Assembly: GCA_946408865.1 (NCBI GenBank)
Contig: CAMJTZ010000096.1
Span: 1 to 7,190, forward strand
Direction of reading: 5' to 3'
From: an uncultured Clostridia bacterium
Lineage (GTDB): Bacteria > Bacillota_A > Clostridia > Christensenellales > Aristaeellaceae
Length of the DNA: 7,190 nucleotides
A program made the position numbers and the translations under genes. The notes below the pieces were generated by a model, which worked only from the letters and a program-made list of their open reading frames with translations, was not told where the DNA came from and searched no databases. Below are positions 6,499 to 7,190 of this stretch, piece after piece. The first letter of the stretch is position 1; every line of letters begins with the position of its first letter.

Positions 6499-6504
6499 AA
6501 TAAA

Positions 6505-6508
6505 CCTC
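6505..6508 (-). promoter_or_regulatory. Ribosome binding site supporting a TTG start for the EAL gene
   Basis: GAGG (within AGCGAGG on the minus strand) lies 6 nt before TTG at 6498-6496. No in-frame ATG precedes it in the short leader, and the next in-frame Met is at residue 30, beyond the first membrane segment. TTG is therefore the best start. Confidence 0.65.
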
Positions 6509-6543
6509 GCTGAAAAGGCTGTTCTTTTATAAGGGGATAATTA

Positions 6544-6552
6544 ATTGTATCA
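6544..6552 (-). promoter_or_regulatory. Predicted extended -10 promoter of the EAL gene
   Basis: On the minus strand TGATACAAT (6552-6544) is an extended -10 (TGn plus TACAAT). No good -35 is seen at 16-18 bp; the region is A/T-rich (TTTTCT). The predicted start is near 6537, about 40 nt before the TTG codon. Confidence 0.5.
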
Positions 6553-6575
6553 GCTTTTCCGCCAAAAGAAAAGCT
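6552..6575. repeat. Inverted repeat overlapping the EAL-gene promoter
   Basis: AGCTTTTC (6552-6559) and GAAAAGCT (6568-6575) form a perfect 8-bp inverted repeat with an 8-bp centre. A T-run to 6580 follows on the plus strand. It starts at the edge of the extended -10 and covers the -35 region of the EAL gene. It could be an operator, or a weak rightward terminator shielding glnS, although no rightward gene precedes it closely. Confidence 0.4.
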
Positions 6576-6598
6576 TTTTTCAGCAGAACCAAAAAACC

Positions 6599-6628
6599 TT
6601 GATTCAGCGCCGGCCTTTTTTGTATAAT
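6599..6628 (+). promoter_or_regulatory. Predicted glnS promoter
   Basis: TTGATT (6599-6604) and a perfect TATAAT (6623-6628) are 18 bp apart, with a T-run in the spacer. The predicted start is near 6635, giving a leader of about 50 nt before the ATG at 6686. Confidence 0.7.
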
Positions 6629-6635
6629 GTTTGAA

Positions 6636-6655
6636 GTGCATCCTTCCGGATGCAC
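6636..6655 (+). other. Hairpin at the 5' end of the glnS leader
   Basis: GTGCATCC (6636-6643) and GGATGCAC (6648-6655) form a perfect 8-bp stem with a TTCC loop, starting one or two bases after the predicted transcription start. No U-run follows, so it is not a terminator. A 5'-end stem of this kind can protect mRNA from decay. The leader is far too short for a T-box. Confidence 0.5.
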
Positions 6656-6685
6656 CGATCCTGCAGCAAAAGGAGCAGTCCGAAA

Positions 6686-7190
6686 ATGGAAGAGAACAAC
6701 GCGCGCAGCAATTTTATCTGGGACGCGATCGAGAAGGACCTGGCCGACGGCCGCTATACGGAAATCCATACCCGTTTCCCTCCCGAGCCCAACGGATATA
6801 TGCATATCGGCCACTGCAAAGCCCTGATTATGGACTTTCTGACCGCCGAAAAATACGGAGGAAAGTGCAACCTGCGCTTTGACGATACAAACCCGGCCAA
6901 GGAAGACACGGAATATGTGGAAGCCATCAAGCGGGATATTCACTGGCTCGGTTTTCACTGGACCGGCGGGGAATTCTACGCGTCTGATTATTACGACAAG
7001 TGCTATGAGATTGCGGAGGACTGGATCCGCCGGGGTCTCGCGTACGTCGATGAGCTCAGCAAGGAAGAGATGCGCGAATACCGCGGCACGCTGACCGAGC
7101 CGGGGAAAAACAGTCCCTGGCGCGACCGTCCCGCTGAAGAAAGCCTGGATCTGTTCCGCCGCATGAAGGCCGGCGAATTCCCGGAAGGCA
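6686..7190 (+). CDS. glnS: Glutaminyl-tRNA synthetase (3' end cut by window)
   Basis: The enzyme charges tRNA-Gln with glutamine in the cytoplasm. The first 168 residues are visible of a family usually about 550 long. The class I signature [13 protein letters not shown] (31-43) holds the HIGH ATP-binding motif. [16 protein letters not shown] (63-78), [16 protein letters not shown] and [18 protein letters not shown] (131-148) match GlnRS closely and differ from the shorter motifs of bacterial GluRS, so this is the Gln enzyme. The ATG follows AGGAG (6671-6675) at 10 nt. It diverges from the EAL gene and has its own promoter and leader hairpin. Many Bacillota lack GlnRS and use Glu-tRNA-Gln amidation instead, so its presence is informative about lineage. 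Confidence 0.95.
   Translation, partial: MEENNARSNFIWDAIEKDLADGRYTEIHTRFPPEPNGYMHIGHCKALIMDFLTAEKYGGKCNLRFDDTNPAKEDTEYVEAIKRDIHWLGFHWTGGEFYASDYYDKCYEIAEDWIRRGLAYVDELSKEEMREYRGTLTEPGKNSPWRDRPAEESLDLFRRMKAGEFPEG

Noticed and set aside
6599..6622. GCCGGC followed by a T-run, looking like a terminator
   Set aside because: GCCGGC is too short a palindrome to form a stem and loop; the T-run sits in the spacer of the glnS promoter.

Overview
The window is a compact chromosomal segment with GC-rich codons, strong AGGAGG-type ribosome binding sites and several sigma-A-like promoters. The gene families suggest an anaerobic Bacillota/Clostridia-type bacterium, perhaps a gut or rumen Eubacteriales lineage. 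The lineage is inferred from protein style and signals and is not proven. I see no mobile element, CRISPR array, tRNA or rRNA.

Left part (1-2940), nucleoside salvage. It holds the 3' portion of a purine-nucleoside phosphorylase gene (deoD, +), a complete phosphopentomutase gene (deoB, -) and a complete uridine phosphorylase gene (udp, +). The two phosphorylases release ribose-1-phosphate or deoxyribose-1-phosphate from nucleosides, and phosphopentomutase turns these into the 5-phosphates that enter central metabolism. The genes alternate in orientation: deoD and deoB converge on a bidirectional hairpin terminator at 701-726, while deoB and udp diverge from a 184-bp control region carrying two promoters and two inverted repeats.

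Middle part (2937-6498), a leftward c-di-GMP-related group. A 758-residue membrane protein (7TM, PAS, degenerate GGDEF, intact EAL) is followed 13 bp later by an exported phosphodiester glycosidase (NAGPA/DUF2233) family protein. After a 117-bp gap comes an unlisted 45-residue acidic, tryptophan-rich small protein ending at a shared bidirectional terminator (2894-2933). The small gene has its own promoter, which resembles the deoB promoter across the spacer as well as the hexamers.

Right part (6499-7190). A divergent promoter region separates the EAL gene from the 5' part of a glutaminyl-tRNA synthetase gene (glnS, +), which runs off the window. Its short leader carries a hairpin close to the predicted transcription start.

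The most interesting items are the EAL / phosphodiester glycosidase / microprotein group, the degenerate GGDTF site, and the promoter block shared by deoB and the microprotein gene.
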